A stretch of DNA of 32,171 nt from an uncultured Woeseia sp. (lineage in GTDB: Bacteria > Pseudomonadota > Gammaproteobacteria > Steroidobacterales > Woeseiaceae): contig CAJWFK010000032.1 in assembly GCA_913031125.1 (NCBI GenBank), forward strand, positions 1-32,171. The letters are read 5' to 3'. Position 1 is the stretch's first letter, and each line of letters starts with the position of its first letter. A program made the position numbers and the translations under genes. This document shows positions 31,271 through 32,171 of the stretch, piece by piece. The notes beneath the pieces are model-generated. The model saw only the letters and a list, made by a program, of their open reading frames with translations. It had not been told where the DNA came from and did no database searches.

Positions 31271-32014
31271 TTAGTGTTTTCGCGCCCATTTCTTAATTTT
31301 TGAGGTGGGGCAGCCGCGTTTAAGGTAATTCGTCGAATAACCTGATTCTTCGACAATTTGTTCACAGGAGCAGCCGGCGGTATCAGCGGTAGTAAATGTA
31401 TGTCTGCTGCCAGATTGGGGCGGTGCCTGGATGAAACTGAAGTTTCCAGCCTCGGTGAGTGCCCACCTATTCTTGCCAAACGTTTTTGTAGGTACAGATT
31501 CTGGAATTACGGTATCCGGACAAAAATCGATAGCGTCATCAACACCATCGTTGTCGGAATCCTGACCTGAAAGCACATGGTGAGTGCTCGCCCATTTTTT
31601 CATTTTTGATGTCGGGCAACCACGCTTAAGATAATTCGTTGAGTATCCGGCTTCTTCTACAATTTGTTCACAGGAACAGCCGGCCGTGTCTATTGTATTA
31701 AAACTGTGATTAGTTTGCGGTGCACCTTGAACGAAATCCAGATTTCCTGCCTCCGTAAGTGCCCATTTTTTCTTCCCCAGCCTACCTTTGGTAGGTACCG
31801 ATTCTGGAATCTTCGTGCCTGGGCAAAAATCACTTATGTCAGCTACGCCATCCCCATCGCTATCGTCGTCCGCTCCACCGAAAGTTGGCACAAGTCCCCA
31901 TTGAACGAGTGTTCCTTCATCTGCAAATGGATAAAAATCGGTTACATCAAGACGCCATGTGCCACTGAAGACTTCACCATTAAATGCGGCATATTCCCGT
32001 AAAATGAATTCCAT
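31271..32014 (-). CDS. 5'-truncated thrombospondin type 3 repeat protein with P-domain remnant
   Basis: The product starts in the last part of a P/Homo-B domain (AAFNGEVFSGTWRLDVTDF, GTLVQWGL) and continues with two copies of a calcium-binding thrombospondin type 3 repeat (DSDGDGVADISDFCPGT and DSDNDGVDDAIDFCPDT). Each is followed by a ~75-residue cysteine-containing module (TAGCSCEQIVE, YLKRGCPTSKMKKW). Such proteins are secreted or surface-bound, often behind a protease or adhesin domain. Here the beginning of the P-domain and any signal peptide are missing. The frame is open up to 32107, but that extra sequence looks unlike the family and ATG 32014 has no clear ribosome site. It is probably a decayed gene end. 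Its stop lies one base from the tRNA fragment. Confidence 0.65.
   Translation of the reverse strand: MEFILREYAAFNGEVFSGTWRLDVTDFYPFADEGTLVQWGLVPTFGGADDDSDGDGVADISDFCPGTKIPESVPTKGRLGKKKWALTEAGNLDFVQGAPQTNHSFNTIDTAGCSCEQIVEEAGYSTNYLKRGCPTSKMKKWASTHHVLSGQDSDNDGVDDAIDFCPDTVIPESVPTKTFGKNRWALTEAGNFSFIQAPPQSGSRHTFTTADTAGCSCEQIVEESGYSTNYLKRGCPTSKIKKWARKH
31274..31864 (-). repeat. tandem duplication of a TSP3 + GCSCEQ module
   Basis: Two adjacent coding units, 31562-31864 (101 residues) and 31274-31561 (96 residues), align end to end and share most residues: IPESVPTK, RWALTEAGN/KWALTEAGN, ADTAGCSCEQIVE or IDTAGCSCEQIVE, GYSTNYLKRGCPTSK and KKWA. The DNA also remains similar, indicating a fairly recent or conserved internal duplication of a calcium-binding loop plus a cysteine module with four invariant cysteines. 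Confidence 0.85.
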
Positions 32015-32171
32015 GTGTGTGGTAAGATGAAAATGACATATAATGAACGTGGTACTTCGAATAGAAGAAGTTCTTTGAAACTTTTCAATATAAGTTATGT
32101 ATAACATGATGCCCGGGCAACTTAAGAGGGGGGGTGCAAGGGGGTTCCAGACCCTTTCCGCGTGTAAATGC

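Noticed and set aside
32108-32171. G-rich tract near the window end as a repeat or RNA element
   Set aside because: The run of G residues and nearby GGGGGTTCC are suggestive, but too little sequence is available to define a repeat, tRNA or terminator.
1-32171. CRISPR arrays, insertion sequences, integrase or phage genes
   Set aside because: I saw no regularly spaced direct repeats, transposase or integrase coding sequence, or terminal inverted repeats with target duplications in the window.

Overview
The window reads as chromosomal DNA of a free-living, probably marine, Gram-negative heterotroph of the Pseudomonadota, most likely a gammaproteobacterium. The evidence is a TonB-dependent outer-membrane receptor, Tat-exported proteins, a TPR-sulfotransferase, a flavin-dependent halogenase homologue and a heterotetrameric sarcosine oxidase operon. 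Taxonomy is inferred from gene content only. Base composition is moderate over most of the window, but the first ~540 bases are clearly AT-rich and hold a broken gene.

Layout. (1) 1-540: AT-rich segment with a truncated glutamate formimidoyltransferase. (2) 561-4726, plus strand: IclR-type regulator, a fused two-permease polyamine-type ABC importer subunit, and an MttB-family (trimethylamine/betaine) methyltransferase. No ABC ATPase, binding protein or corrinoid protein is nearby. (3) 4757-6660, minus strand: a translationally coupled pair of paralogous Tat-signal proteins of no family I recognise, separated by a strong hairpin terminator from (4) a TonB receptor (6784-9525). (5) 9754-14936, minus strand: an operon-like run of an Asp/Asn-hydroxylase-like 2OG-Fe(II) oxygenase, a tryptophan-halogenase homologue, a MetF-like protein lacking both family acidic residues, and a TPR-sulfotransferase. 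(6) 14998-18330, plus strand, divergent from (5): a sulfotransferase, a predicted beta-propeller protein, and a sulfotransferase fused to a second Asp/Asn-hydroxylase-like domain. (7) 18533-22816, plus strand: a dimethylglycine/sarcosine dehydrogenase-like flavoprotein, an ornithine-decarboxylase-fold enzyme with an altered PLP-stacking residue, and a SAM methyltransferase. (8) 22829-24898, minus strand: a trimethylamine-dehydrogenase-like iron-sulfur flavoprotein with an altered active site. (9) 25131-30001, plus strand: soxBDAG. (10) 29998-31143, minus strand: a Cys/Met-metabolism PLP enzyme. (11) 31225-31269: the 3' part of a tRNA-Thr gene, a candidate integration scar, followed by a 5'-truncated thrombospondin-type-3 repeat protein.

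Two themes emerge. One is demethylation of N-methylated amines or amino acids: MttB homologue, TMADH-like enzyme, DMGDH-like enzyme and sarcosine oxidase. Methyl groups would pass to folate, and an amine or polyamine importer would supply substrate. The other is a compact, apparently unnamed modification locus: two 2OG hydroxylase domains, one halogenase homologue, three sulfotransferase domains, a degenerate MetF and a propeller protein, next to a TonB receptor and two exported paralogues. No NRPS, PKS or RiPP core gene is visible, so its substrate is unknown. It is the best candidate here for an undescribed system.
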